This document shows, in pieces, positions 1 through 5,671 of a DNA stretch of 7,896 bases. This stretch comes from an uncultured Clostridia bacterium (GTDB lineage Bacteria > Bacillota > Clostridia > Oscillospirales > Acutalibacteraceae). Within the stretch, counting starts at the first letter, position 1, and every line of letters starts with the position of its first letter. The notes below the pieces were generated by a model. It was not told the DNA's origin and ran no database searches. It was given only the letters and a program-made list of their open reading frames with translations. The stretch lies in contig CAMEMA010000035.1 of assembly GCA_945926705.1 (NCBI GenBank), positions 1 through 7,896 of the forward strand, given 5' to 3'. A program made the position numbers and the translations under genes.

Positions 1-1
1 C

Positions 2-340
2 AAAGTTACCAATGAAGGAAAAGCGGTGGTAGTCGCTTACAATGACGGAAATTGTTTAAGTACAACATCATATAATTATAAAGATGATGTTTTGGATGAT
101 ATTACAGTTATTTGTAAATACTCAACTGAAGAAAAAGCTAAAACAGCTTATGAAAGCATAAAATCCAATAAACTCGCTTCGGAAAAATATTCAAACATAG
201 TTTTGGATGGAGAAAAAATAAAAATGACAGTAATAAAATCTGAAGTAGAAGGGCTTAAATCATTGACTAAACAAGAGCTTTATGAAAAACAATCAGCTGC
301 ATATTCAAATTCAGAGTCTAAGAATGAAAAATCTAATTGA
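2..340 (+). CDS. Hypothetical protein, 3' part only (5' end outside window)
   Basis: The frame is open from base 2 to a TGA at 338-340, giving 112 residues of the C-terminal part. A GTG at 26 is available, but there is no ribosome binding site before it and the frame continues upstream, so the true start lies outside the window. The visible part is hydrophilic, with alternating short beta-like stretches (AVVVAYNDG, DITVICKYS, KIKMTVIKSE) and a helix (EEKAKTAYESIKSNK). It ends in a Ser/Asn/Lys/Glu-rich tail. I do not recognise a family; the pattern would suit the extracellular part of a small lipoprotein, but no signal peptide or lipobox can be seen. It converges with the minus-strand nuclease-like gene and overlaps its 3' end by 61 bp. 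A hairpin terminator follows directly. Confidence 0.6.
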   Translation, partial: KVTNEGKAVVVAYNDGNCLSTTSYNYKDDVLDDITVICKYSTEEKAKTAYESIKSNKLASEKYSNIVLDGEKIKMTVIKSEVEGLKSLTKQELYEKQSAAYSNSESKNEKSN

Positions 341-1047
341 CATTTTAGCTCGTCGAAAAGCGTTTTTGGAATGAGGGGGTTATTCTCGGAACCTCCTTTT
401 TTTTCGACTTTTTTTTTTAAAGATGCAATTTCAGCTGCTTTTTGTGCGTTTTTTACAGGAGTATTAGTAATTTCTGATTTAACATTATAGTCATCCATGC
501 CCAAACATTTCTCTGTATATAATTTCAATGCTCTTTCTAAATCTTTTAGTCCCATTAGATATACTTTTCTTAAACTATTGGTTTCGTTATATAATGTTTC
601 CTCTTTTTCAAGATACTCCTTACTCCTTCCTGAAGCAGGATGACTTCCCGTCAGTTTGTGCAATACTATCGGTATGCTCAATGCAGGTGCTTGATTCACG
701 GAAATTAAATCAGGATGTTTTCTACAAAAACTTGATGATATAAGGTGATGAACTTCATATCCTTTTATTCTAGCCACAGAGCCATATTTTCCACCATCCA
801 TAATTATATTATGTCTGAATAAGCGCTCTTTGATTTTTTCTATTTCTTTTTCTATTTGATCTTTACCGGCTCTGATTGTTACATGATGTTGTGTCCCGCC
901 TGGAGTAGTAGGAGAGAAAGTATTTTTTGATTTTTGCGGTGTCTGCGTTGTCTTCAGAGCGTTTGCTGACGCACTATTAAAGTTTACCAATATTGAAAAC
1001 ATTGTTACGAAAATAAATAACAAATTCTTTTTTATAAATTTAATCAT
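280..1047 (-). CDS. Secreted HNH-like (His-Me finger) nuclease toxin-type protein
   Basis: The 255-residue protein begins with a clear Sec signal peptide: a KFIKK n-region, a hydrophobic core at about residues 9-22, and an ASA or ANA signal-peptidase site at 26-30, with no lipobox Cys. A Pro/Thr/Ser/Lys-rich linker (31-60) and a helix (62-80) follow. The core at 95-175 has YEVHHLI (His100, His101), an APALSIP strand, His130 and SHPASGR (His136), then a charged helix. This order (VHH, then xPAL-like, then H...H...GR...EY) resembles the HNH/endonuclease VII-fold domains at the C-termini of polymorphic toxins. A nuclease acting outside the cell or on competitors is inferred. The start at 1047 is supported by AGGGG six bases upstream and by a consensus promoter. 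No immunity gene is visible beside it. The C-terminus from about residue 211 is encoded across the opposing gene's terminator and may be a read-through tail. Confidence 0.6.
   Translation of the reverse strand: MIKFIKKNLLFIFVTMFSILVNFNSASANALKTTQTPQKSKNTFSPTTPGGTQHHVTIRAGKDQIEKEIEKIKERLFRHNIIMDGGKYGSVARIKGYEVHHLISSSFCRKHPDLISVNQAPALSIPIVLHKLTGSHPASGRSKEYLEKEETLYNETNSLRKVYLMGLKDLERALKLYTEKCLGMDDYNVKSEITNTPVKNAQKAAEIASLKKKVEKKGGSENNPLIPKTLFDELKCQLDFSFLDSEFEYAADCFS
352..418 (+). terminator. Rho-independent terminator of the 5' partial gene
   Basis: Nested inverted repeats lie 11 bp after the stop codon at 340. The inner stem AGGGGGTT (374-381) pairs with AACCTCCT (390-397) with one G-U, and is followed by eight T (397-404). 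An outer stem GTCGAAAA (352-359) pairs perfectly with TTTTCGAC (401-408) and is followed by ten T (409-418). Either hairpin alone would be a good terminator on the plus strand. On the minus strand no T-run follows the hairpin. It lies inside the coding frame of the opposing gene. Confidence 0.8.
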
Positions 1048-1097
1048 AATGTTCCCCTATATTTGTAAAATATTAAAATGCTTTAACGATATATTTA

Positions 1098-1126
1098 ATT
1101 ATACATTATTATACTTTGTAAGTCAA
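1098..1126 (-). promoter_or_regulatory. Sigma-A-type promoter for the nuclease-like gene
   Basis: On the minus strand, TTGACT (1126-1121) and TATAAT (1103-1098) are 17 bp apart. The predicted transcript starts near 1091, about 45 nt before the ATG at 1047. It is divergent from the rpsF promoter; the two -35 boxes are about 45 bp apart. Confidence 0.75.
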
Positions 1127-1171
1127 TAAAATTTAACACATTAAAAATACATCTAACTTAAAAAATTATCG

Positions 1172-1200
1172 TTGACTTGATAGTAACAAAGTGGTAGAAT
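1172..1200 (+). promoter_or_regulatory. Sigma-A-type promoter of the rpsF-ssb-rpsR operon
   Basis: TTGACT (1172-1177) and TAGAAT (1195-1200) are separated by 17 bp. Transcription should begin near 1207, giving a leader of about 77 nt before rpsF that contains the S6:S18-like structure. Confidence 0.8.
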
Positions 1201-1224
1201 TATTGAGGTTTATTTTTATAACCA

Positions 1225-1270
1225 TTCCTTGTCTTATTTTCATAAAGTAAGACCGTATGTCCGAAAGGGA
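1225..1270 (+). promoter_or_regulatory. Probable S6:S18-binding autoregulatory leader of rpsF
   Basis: A lower stem TTCCTT (1225-1230) pairs with AAGGGA (1265-1270, one G-U). It stacks directly on an upper stem GTCTTA (1231-1236) with TAAGAC (1248-1253), which can extend by TTT/AAA to a TCAT loop with one bulged G. Between the stems, the 3' side has an 11-nt bulge (1254-1264) carrying CCG at 1261-1263. Two stems, a one-sided 3' bulge and a CCG element is the arrangement known for the rpsF leader motif bound by the S6:S18 complex, which mimics their 16S rRNA site. The lower stem also takes in the first bases of the Shine-Dalgarno region (GGGAGGTG, 1267-1274), so protein binding could block translation of rpsF. 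The fold was made by eye. Confidence 0.65.
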
Positions 1271-1283
1271 GGTGTTTTGAAGT

Positions 1284-1580
1284 ATGGTAGAATTAAAAAA
1301 TTCTTACGAATTTATGTTGGTAGTTTCTGTCAAAGTAGGAGAAAAAACTGAAGAAATAATAAATAAGTTTAAAAATTTGTTAGAAACAAGTGCCAAGCTT
1401 ACTGATGTAAACGATTGGGGAAAAAGAAAGCTTGCTTATCCTATCAACAAAGAGCCGGAAGGTCATTACGTTGTGTTTGAATTTGAAAGTAATTCGGAGT
1501 TCCCAAAAGAACTTGATCGTATCAGTAAGATAACTGATGGAATATTAAGGTCTATGATTATTAAAAAAGAATCAAAGTAA
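1284..1580 (+). CDS. rpsF: 30S ribosomal protein S6
   Basis: The 98-residue protein has the normal length and pattern of bacterial S6: an N-terminal strand (YEFMLVVSV), a helix, then DWGKRKLAYPINK (44-56), EGHYVVFEFE (59-68) and the C-terminal KITDGILRSMI (82-92). S6 binds the central domain of 16S rRNA as a heterodimer with S18, whose gene lies two genes downstream. The start is supported by GGAGGTG at 1268-1274, nine bases before ATG. It is the first gene of rpsF-ssb-rpsR, with only 15 bp to the ssb start. Regulation is probably by the leader structure just upstream. No anomaly is seen. Confidence 0.97.
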   Translation: MVELKNSYEFMLVVSVKVGEKTEEIINKFKNLLETSAKLTDVNDWGKRKLAYPINKEPEGHYVVFEFESNSEFPKELDRISKITDGILRSMIIKKESK

Positions 1581-1595
1581 GGAGTGACTGTAGTA

Positions 1596-2039
1596 ATGTT
1601 GAATGTGGTTGTATTGACCGGTAGATTGACAGCGGATCCGGAGCTTAAACATACACCCAATGATATTGCGGTTACATCTTTTACAATCGCCGTCAATAGG
1701 AGATTTTCACGTCCCGGAGAAGAAAAACAGACTGATTTTATCGACATTGTAGCGTGGAGAACAGCAGAATTCGTTTGTAAGTATTTTGGCAAAGGACAGC
1801 TAATTTCCGTTGAAGGTTCTATTCAAACTAGAACTTATCAGGATAAAGATGGAAATAAACGAAAAGCTTTTGAAATTGTTGCTAGAGATGTTCAATTTGC
1901 CGAGTCTAAAAAAAGTGCATCTTTGAATTCTACAGAGTCAAATGTATCTTCACCTGTAGTATCAGATAATATACCTTATTCCAGCGGCAATAACGAAGAT
2001 TTTCAAACTATCGAAACTGATGATGATTTACCATTTTAA
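1596..2039 (+). CDS. ssb: Single-stranded DNA-binding protein
   Basis: The 147-residue protein has an OB-fold at 1-105 with the family signature: LNVVVLTGRLTADPEL (2-17), FTIAVNRRF (29-37), DFIDIVAW (47-54), GKGQLISVEGSIQTRTY (65-81) and AFEIVARDVQF (91-101). A disordered Ser/Asn-rich linker (about 105-140) leads to the acidic tip DDDLPF, the standard docking peptide for replication, repair and recombination partners. It works as a homotetramer coating ssDNA. I start at ATG 1596 because AAGGAGTG (1579-1586) is then correctly placed as the Shine-Dalgarno; the in-frame GTG at 1584 overlaps that site. Its position between rpsF and rpsR is the usual Firmicute order. Length and tip are normal for the housekeeping SSB. 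Confidence 0.97.
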   Translation: MLNVVVLTGRLTADPELKHTPNDIAVTSFTIAVNRRFSRPGEEKQTDFIDIVAWRTAEFVCKYFGKGQLISVEGSIQTRTYQDKDGNKRKAFEIVARDVQFAESKKSASLNSTESNVSSPVVSDNIPYSSGNNEDFQTIETDDDLPF

Positions 2040-2067
2040 GTGGGAATAAAAGGGGGATTAATTAATA

Positions 2068-2304
2068 GTGGCAGAAAGACGTAACATGCGAAGAGCAAGA
2101 AAAAAAGTTTGTAATTTTTGCTCGGACAAAAATTGCAAATCAATAGATTATAAAGATTATTCAAAGTTGAGGCGTTTTATTTCAGACAGAGCTAAGATAT
2201 TGCCTCGCAGAATTACTGGAACTTGTGCGGAACATCAACGTGAACTAACGGTAGCAATTAAACGTGCACGTTATATGGCATTATTACCGTACACCAGCGA
2301 TTAA
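2068..2304 (+). CDS. rpsR: 30S ribosomal protein S18, cysteine-containing form
   Basis: The 78-residue protein matches S18: a basic N-terminus (RRNMRRARKK), IDYKDYSKLRRFISDRAKILPRRITGTC (26-53) and a C-terminal RARYMALLPY (66-75). It partners S6 on the 30S platform. The start codon is GTG at 2068, with AGGGGG at 2051-2056 in front. Cysteines at 15 and 18 (CNFC), 23 and 53 make this a C-plus version that could hold zinc; paralogues lacking these cysteines are known in other bacteria and can replace it under zinc shortage. It is the last gene of the operon, 28 bp after ssb and just before a hairpin. Confidence 0.97.
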   Translation: MAERRNMRRARKKVCNFCSDKNCKSIDYKDYSKLRRFISDRAKILPRRITGTCAEHQRELTVAIKRARYMALLPYTSD

Positions 2305-2314
2305 TAATAAAACC

Positions 2315-2355
2315 ATTGCTTCTATGTTATTTTACAACATAGGGCAATTTTATTT
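2315..2355 (+). terminator. Terminator or attenuator between rpsR and luxS
   Basis: ATTGC (2315-2319) plus CTATGTT (2322-2328) pair with AACATAG (2336-2342) plus GCAAT (2344-2348), with a small internal loop (TT against G) and a 7-nt loop. TTTTATTT follows (2348-2355). The hairpin starts 10 bp after the rpsR stop. The U-tract is interrupted and the stem is AU-rich, so some read-through into luxS is plausible. The T-tract touches the luxS ribosome binding site. Confidence 0.7.
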
Positions 2356-2374
2356 AGGAGATAAATTTTTAACT

Positions 2375-2833
2375 ATGAAAAAAATAAAAAGTTTTGAAAT
2401 AAATCATGATAAATTTGAAAAAGGAGTATATATTTCCAGAGTAGATGGAGATATAACTACGTATGATATAAGAATGGTAAAACCCAATACTCCTCCATAT
2501 TTGGAAAATGACGGAATACATACATTTGAACATATTTTTGCCACATACGTTCGCAATAGTGAATACTCAAAAAATATAATCTACATTGGTCCTATGGGGT
2601 GTCGTACAGGATTTTATTTACTTATAAGAGATTTGGAACATGAAAAAACTTTAAATCTCATAAAAGAGACATTTCATTTTATTGAAAATTTCGAAGGAAA
2701 TATTCCGGGTGCTTCACGTGAAGAATGTGGTAATTATAAAGACCATAATTTAAAAAAAGCGAAGCAATATGCTAAAAACATGGCTAATATACTAGAAAAT
2801 TGGAAAGTAACCGATCTTGAATACAACAAATAA
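2375..2833 (+). CDS. luxS: S-ribosylhomocysteine lyase (AI-2 synthase)
   Basis: LuxS cleaves S-ribosylhomocysteine to homocysteine and DPD, the precursor of autoinducer-2, and recycles the methyl-donor by-product. The 152-residue protein shows the metal-binding HTFEH (His49, Glu52, His53), the third metal ligand in ECGNYKDH (Cys118) and the catalytic Cys76 in GPMGCRTGFY. FEINHDK near the start is also typical. The length is normal. I start at ATG 2375, where homology begins; AGGAG at 2356-2360 lies about 14 bases upstream, rather far but the only site. The frame remains open back to 2264 but that part overlaps rpsR and is not LuxS-like. Placement directly behind rpsR is unusual: no clear promoter fits in the 70-bp gap, so transcription may rely on read-through. 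Confidence 0.95.
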   Translation: MKKIKSFEINHDKFEKGVYISRVDGDITTYDIRMVKPNTPPYLENDGIHTFEHIFATYVRNSEYSKNIIYIGPMGCRTGFYLLIRDLEHEKTLNLIKETFHFIENFEGNIPGASREECGNYKDHNLKKAKQYAKNMANILENWKVTDLEYNK

Positions 2834-2906
2834 AATTTGAATTTTCATATAATTTCATCTTTAAACATAGATTATATTATAAATGTTTTATTTGAAGGAG
2901 AAATTT

Positions 2907-3344
2907 ATGAGAAATAATTATAGAAGCAATAGAAATGGACAGTTTTTAATTACAAATGATTATGGGAATGACCCCTTTGTAATCAACATTGAAAAGGTTA
3001 CAGAACAAAATAAAAATTTTAGAAGTACCCTATGGACCGGCACTTATATGCAATTAACAATTATGAATATCGAGCCTTCTTCATCTATAGGACTCGAAAT
3101 ACATACTGATACTGACCAATTTTTAAAAATAGAAAGTGGAATCGGTCAAGTTTTTATGGGAAAAATTAAGGAAAATTTAACTTTTAGACAAACCATAAAA
3201 GAAGGATTTGCTGTTTTTATTCCTTCAGGGACATGGCATAATATAGTAAATATCGGAAAAGTTCCACTTAAACTTTATTCTATTTATGCACCTCCTCATC
3301 ATACTAGAGGCACGGTCCATAGAACTAAATCTGATTCAGACTAG
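2907..3344 (+). CDS. Small cupin-domain protein
   Basis: The 145-residue single-domain cupin has motif 1 as GLEIHTDTDQFLKIESG (62-78; Glu64, His66, Gln71 and Glu76 near the metal site) and motif 2 as GFAVFIPSGTWHNIVN (100-115), an exact G-x5-P-x-G-x2-H-x3-N match with His111. The tail YAPPHHTRGTVHRTKSD is typical of a widespread group of mannose-6-phosphate-isomerase-like cupins of unknown function. Motif 1 has only one of the usual paired histidines, so the metal and activity are uncertain. I chose ATG 2907 because GAAGGAG (2894-2900) is six bases upstream; ATG 2883 lacks a site. It lies 73 bp after luxS with no clear terminator between, so co-transcription is possible. A functional link to AI-2 is not implied. 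Confidence 0.85.
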   Translation: MRNNYRSNRNGQFLITNDYGNDPFVINIEKVTEQNKNFRSTLWTGTYMQLTIMNIEPSSSIGLEIHTDTDQFLKIESGIGQVFMGKIKENLTFRQTIKEGFAVFIPSGTWHNIVNIGKVPLKLYSIYAPPHHTRGTVHRTKSDSD

Positions 3345-3375
3345 AAAAATTGAATTTTATGAGTTTAACTTAAAT

Positions 3376-3397
3376 AAGCTGATGTTATCGGCTTTTA
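3376..3397. terminator. Shared hairpin between convergent cupin and YetF-family genes
   Basis: AAGCTGAT (3376-3383) pairs with ATCGGCTT (3387-3394) with one G-U and a 3-nt loop. TTTTAGTT follows on the plus strand, and ATTTAAG on the minus strand. It lies between the two stop codons and probably ends the plus transcript; support for the minus direction is weaker. The rest of the 54-bp gap shows nothing else. Confidence 0.6.
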
Positions 3398-3398
3398 G

Positions 3399-4109
3399 TT
3401 ATATTATGGCTTTTAGTTTAGGAGTATCGCTTTTCTTGTATATTGAAATTTTTTGTGATGAATCCATGCAAGCAAGCAAGACATCTGATAGATCTGTTAT
3501 TCCACATTTTTCTAATTCTGATTTTAACCATTTATGGTCTTTACCTATATTTTCGAGATTTTTGGTTTTTATTTCTCCGTCTATTATTAAATTAGCACAT
3601 AATCCCTTATATTGAGTTTCAATTCCCATATCATTTGGAGTAAGAGGTGAATTTTGTGGTTTTAACTCTACACTTACTTCTCCATTTGTTTCCAAAATTG
3701 CAAATTCTACTTCAGAAATGTTAAAAGCGTTTTTTAGACGGCATTCCTCAAGTAATTCATCAACACTTATGCGTGTTTTTTTTAGATTATTTTCAATTAT
3801 TTTCCCATCTTGAATAAGTATTGTGGGAGCACCATTGAGAATTTTTCTTCCCTTAGAGCTCTTAATACTTATCCACGCCAAAATTAATGGAAATATTCCG
3901 TATATTGCCATACTTGCTAAAAATTCCGGAAAGTCTATATCCATATCGACGGCAAAAGCAGCAGCTATAGAACCTATTGAAATTCCGCTGACATAATGAA
4001 AAAAGCTGAGTTGAGATATTTGTTTTTTCCCTGCAAGTCTTGTAAATATGAATAGTATAACTATGGATACAAGAGAATGAATAGTAGCCTGAATTAAATT
4101 TTCTTGCAT
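3399..4109 (-). CDS. YetF/DUF421-family membrane protein
   Basis: The 236-residue protein has three predicted membrane segments (about 8-24, 36-54 and 61-80) followed by a cytosolic domain. Family features are TRLAGKKQISQLSFFHYV (23-40), GISIGSIAA (42-50), NGAPTILIQDGKI (92-104), KKTRISVDELLEE (110-122) and FNISEVEFAILETNGEVSV (129-147). The far C-terminal part (170-220: LIIDGEI, WLKSEL, DVLLACMD) matches the second half of longer DUF421 proteins. YetF-like proteins are widespread in Bacilli and Clostridia, some linked to spore resistance or envelope properties, but the molecular role is unknown. The start at 4109 is supported by GGAGA seven bases upstream. It appears to be a single-gene unit, divergent from the synthetase gene and convergent with the cupin. 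Confidence 0.88.
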   Translation of the reverse strand: MQENLIQATIHSLVSIVILFIFTRLAGKKQISQLSFFHYVSGISIGSIAAAFAVDMDIDFPEFLASMAIYGIFPLILAWISIKSSKGRKILNGAPTILIQDGKIIENNLKKTRISVDELLEECRLKNAFNISEVEFAILETNGEVSVELKPQNSPLTPNDMGIETQYKGLCANLIIDGEIKTKNLENIGKDHKWLKSELEKCGITDLSDVLLACMDSSQKISIYKKSDTPKLKAII

Positions 4110-4172
4110 AAAAATTCTCCAATCTATACTTTTTAAATATTTTGTGCTGTTTCAAATGCAATATACATAATG

Positions 4173-4201
4173 ATGAAATGTATTTAAGAGTGTGATATAA
4201 T
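4173..4201 (+). promoter_or_regulatory. Extended -10 promoter of the prolyl-tRNA synthetase-type gene
   Basis: TATAAT (4196-4201) is preceded by TGA, an extended -10, and by a partial -35 ATGAAA (4173-4178) at 17 bp. The start would be near 4208, leaving a leader of about 60 nt, too short for a T-box. Confidence 0.6.
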
Positions 4202-4220
4202 AATACTTTACAAATACATT
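4177..4220. repeat. 9-bp inverted repeat centred on the -10 box
   Basis: AATGTATTT (4177-4185) and AAATACATT (4212-4220) are perfect inverted copies 26 bp apart. Their centre coincides with the centre of the TATAAT at 4196-4201. It could be an operator, but in such AT-rich DNA one such pair may arise by chance. Confidence 0.35.
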
Positions 4221-4269
4221 ACAAAACCAAACGGCGAGTAATAAAATGTAATAATGGAGTGAAATTTTT

Positions 4270-5517
4270 ATGCGAATGAGTAAAATGGGTATTAAAACCA
4301 GACATCATCGTGGGCAAGACGAGGCACTTTCACAGGAATTTCAATCAACACAGCTTAAACGTCATGCCGCAGGTATATATGGAATGGGGAATTTACTTGT
4401 CAGAGCAAGAAATAAAATAATAGAGATTATACGTAAAAATTTAGAAAATTATGAGTGCTCAGAAGTTTCGTTACCAATAATTCAACCTAAAAATATATGG
4501 GAAGCTTCCGGCAGATGGAGTACATATGCTAAAAGTAAACATATGTTTACTTTTGAGGGGCGTAACGGTGAATATTGCATTGCACCTACAGGTGAAGAAA
4601 TTGTATTGGATTTTATAAGAGAAAATATTGTTTCTTATAAAGATTTGCCTATAAATATTTTTCAAATAGGGAATAAGTACAGAGACGAAATAAGAGTAAG
4701 AGGCGGGCTTTTACGCAGTAAAGAATTTTTAATGAAAGATGGATATAGCTTTCATGCTAATAAAGAAGATATGGTAAGAGAATATAATGCTATGAAAGAG
4801 TGTTATATTAAAATATTTTCCGATTTGGGACTTACCGCTATTCCCGTAAAAGCGGTAAGTGCAGACATGGGCGGAAAAGTTTCTGAAGAATTTATGTGTC
4901 CTTCTCCGGTAGGTGAAGATAAAGTTTTAATGGATGAAAAATCGGGAATAGCATTAAATACGGAAGTTCTTGAGTATCCAGAAATGCTTGAAGAGATAAA
5001 ACAAAATAATCCCGAATTCAGAATAGATAATTTGAAAGAAGTTCCTTGTATTGAATTGGGACATATTTTCCAATTGGGAAGATTTTATTCCGAAAATATG
5101 AATGGGTATTTTGTAAATGCCAACGGAAAGAAAGAACCTTACTTTATGGGTTGCTATGGTATAGGAGTAAATCGTACTTTAGGAGCTATATGCGAAAACA
5201 ATTGCGATGAAGAAGGTTTAATTTGGCCGAAATCAGTTGCTCCATATAAATGTATTATAATTTCAACTCCTGAAAATAGTGAAGACTCTGAAAAAATTTA
5301 TGCTGATATAAAGTTTAAAAATATCGATGTTGTTTTGGATGACAGAGCCGATACATTGGGTTCTAAAATTAAAGATGCTAAACTCTTAGGATTCCCTTAT
5401 ATGATAATTATGGGTAAAAAATATAGTAAGGAACATCTATTGGAAGTGGAAACTAGAAAGACCGGTAAAAAATCATTTTTAAATCTTGACGAGCTGATAA
5501 AGTTAATTTCGGATTAG
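4270..5517 (+). CDS. proS: Short prolyl-tRNA synthetase (class II) without INS editing domain
   Basis: The enzyme type charges tRNA-Pro with proline in the cytosol. The 415 residues contain class II motif 1 (about 64-73, SEVSLPIIQP), motif 2 (138-153, YRDEIRVRGGLLRSKE, then FLMKDGYSFH) and motif 3 (294-305, GCYGIGVNRTLG), then an anticodon-binding domain (about 326-415) with VVLDDRADTLGSKIKDAKLLG. Standard bacterial ProRS has about 570 residues with a 180-residue INS domain between motifs 2 and 3. Here a linker of about 25 residues (236-262) replaces it, as in the short alphaproteobacterial-like form, so Ala-tRNA-Pro could not be cleared in cis. The usual PTHEE/PTNEE is PTGEE (106-110) and RPRFG is RVRGG, so a divergent paralogue is possible. 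The start at 4270 has GGAG at 4256-4259 upstream. It is flanked by its own promoter and terminator. Confidence 0.85.
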   Translation: MRMSKMGIKTRHHRGQDEALSQEFQSTQLKRHAAGIYGMGNLLVRARNKIIEIIRKNLENYECSEVSLPIIQPKNIWEASGRWSTYAKSKHMFTFEGRNGEYCIAPTGEEIVLDFIRENIVSYKDLPINIFQIGNKYRDEIRVRGGLLRSKEFLMKDGYSFHANKEDMVREYNAMKECYIKIFSDLGLTAIPVKAVSADMGGKVSEEFMCPSPVGEDKVLMDEKSGIALNTEVLEYPEMLEEIKQNNPEFRIDNLKEVPCIELGHIFQLGRFYSENMNGYFVNANGKKEPYFMGCYGIGVNRTLGAICENNCDEEGLIWPKSVAPYKCIIISTPENSEDSEKIYADIKFKNIDVVLDDRADTLGSKIKDAKLLGFPYMIIMGKKYSKEHLLEVETRKTGKKSFLNLDELIKLISD

Positions 5518-5528
5518 AAAGTAAAGTG

Positions 5529-5569
5529 TACTGCTGACGTAATAAATATTTGCGTTAGCAGTAATTTTT
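5529..5569 (+). terminator. Rho-independent terminator of the synthetase gene
   Basis: TACTGCTGACG (5529-5539) pairs with CGTTAGCAGTA (5553-5563), 11 bp with one G-U, and TTTTT follows at 5565-5569. It sits 11 bp after the stop at 5517. The remaining gap to 5603 shows no other structure. Confidence 0.85.
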
Positions 5570-5603
5570 ATATAGTTTTATGAACTATAAATAAGTTAAG
5601 CTA

Positions 5604-5631
5604 TTGACAATTTATGTTCATAATATATAAT
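5604..5631 (+). promoter_or_regulatory. Perfect-consensus sigma-A promoter
   Basis: TTGACA (5604-5609) and TATAAT (5626-5631) both match the consensus fully and are 16 bp apart. Transcription should begin near 5638, leaving a 34-nt leader with AAAGGAGG at 5655-5662. This is the strongest promoter-plus-RBS combination in the window. Confidence 0.85.
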
Positions 5632-5671
5632 ATTAATTAGTTTGTAAATATTTAAAAGGAGGAAGGTTTTT

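Noticed and set aside
528..743. Plus-strand 71-residue frame inside the nuclease-like gene
   Set aside because: No ribosome binding site, no plausible product, and it is wholly antisense to a gene with a signal peptide, promoter and conserved motif.
1584..1595. In-frame GTG at 1584 as an upstream ssb start
   Set aside because: It lies inside the AAGGAGTG ribosome binding site that serves ATG 1596, and the four added residues are not typical of SSB.
1466..1792. Minus-strand frame over rpsF and ssb
   Set aside because: Antisense shadow of two certain genes.
2264..2374. Longer LuxS starting at 2264
   Set aside because: The extra 37 residues overlap rpsR, lack a ribosome binding site and do not resemble LuxS; homology begins at ATG 2375.
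2830..2853. ATA...CATATAAT as a sporulation sigma-E-type promoter before the cupin
   Set aside because: The spacing fits, but such AT-rich matches are common by chance and nothing else in the window indicates sporulation control.
4208..4269. T-box riboswitch before the prolyl-tRNA synthetase
   Set aside because: The leader is only about 60 nt and has no specifier stem or antiterminator sequence.
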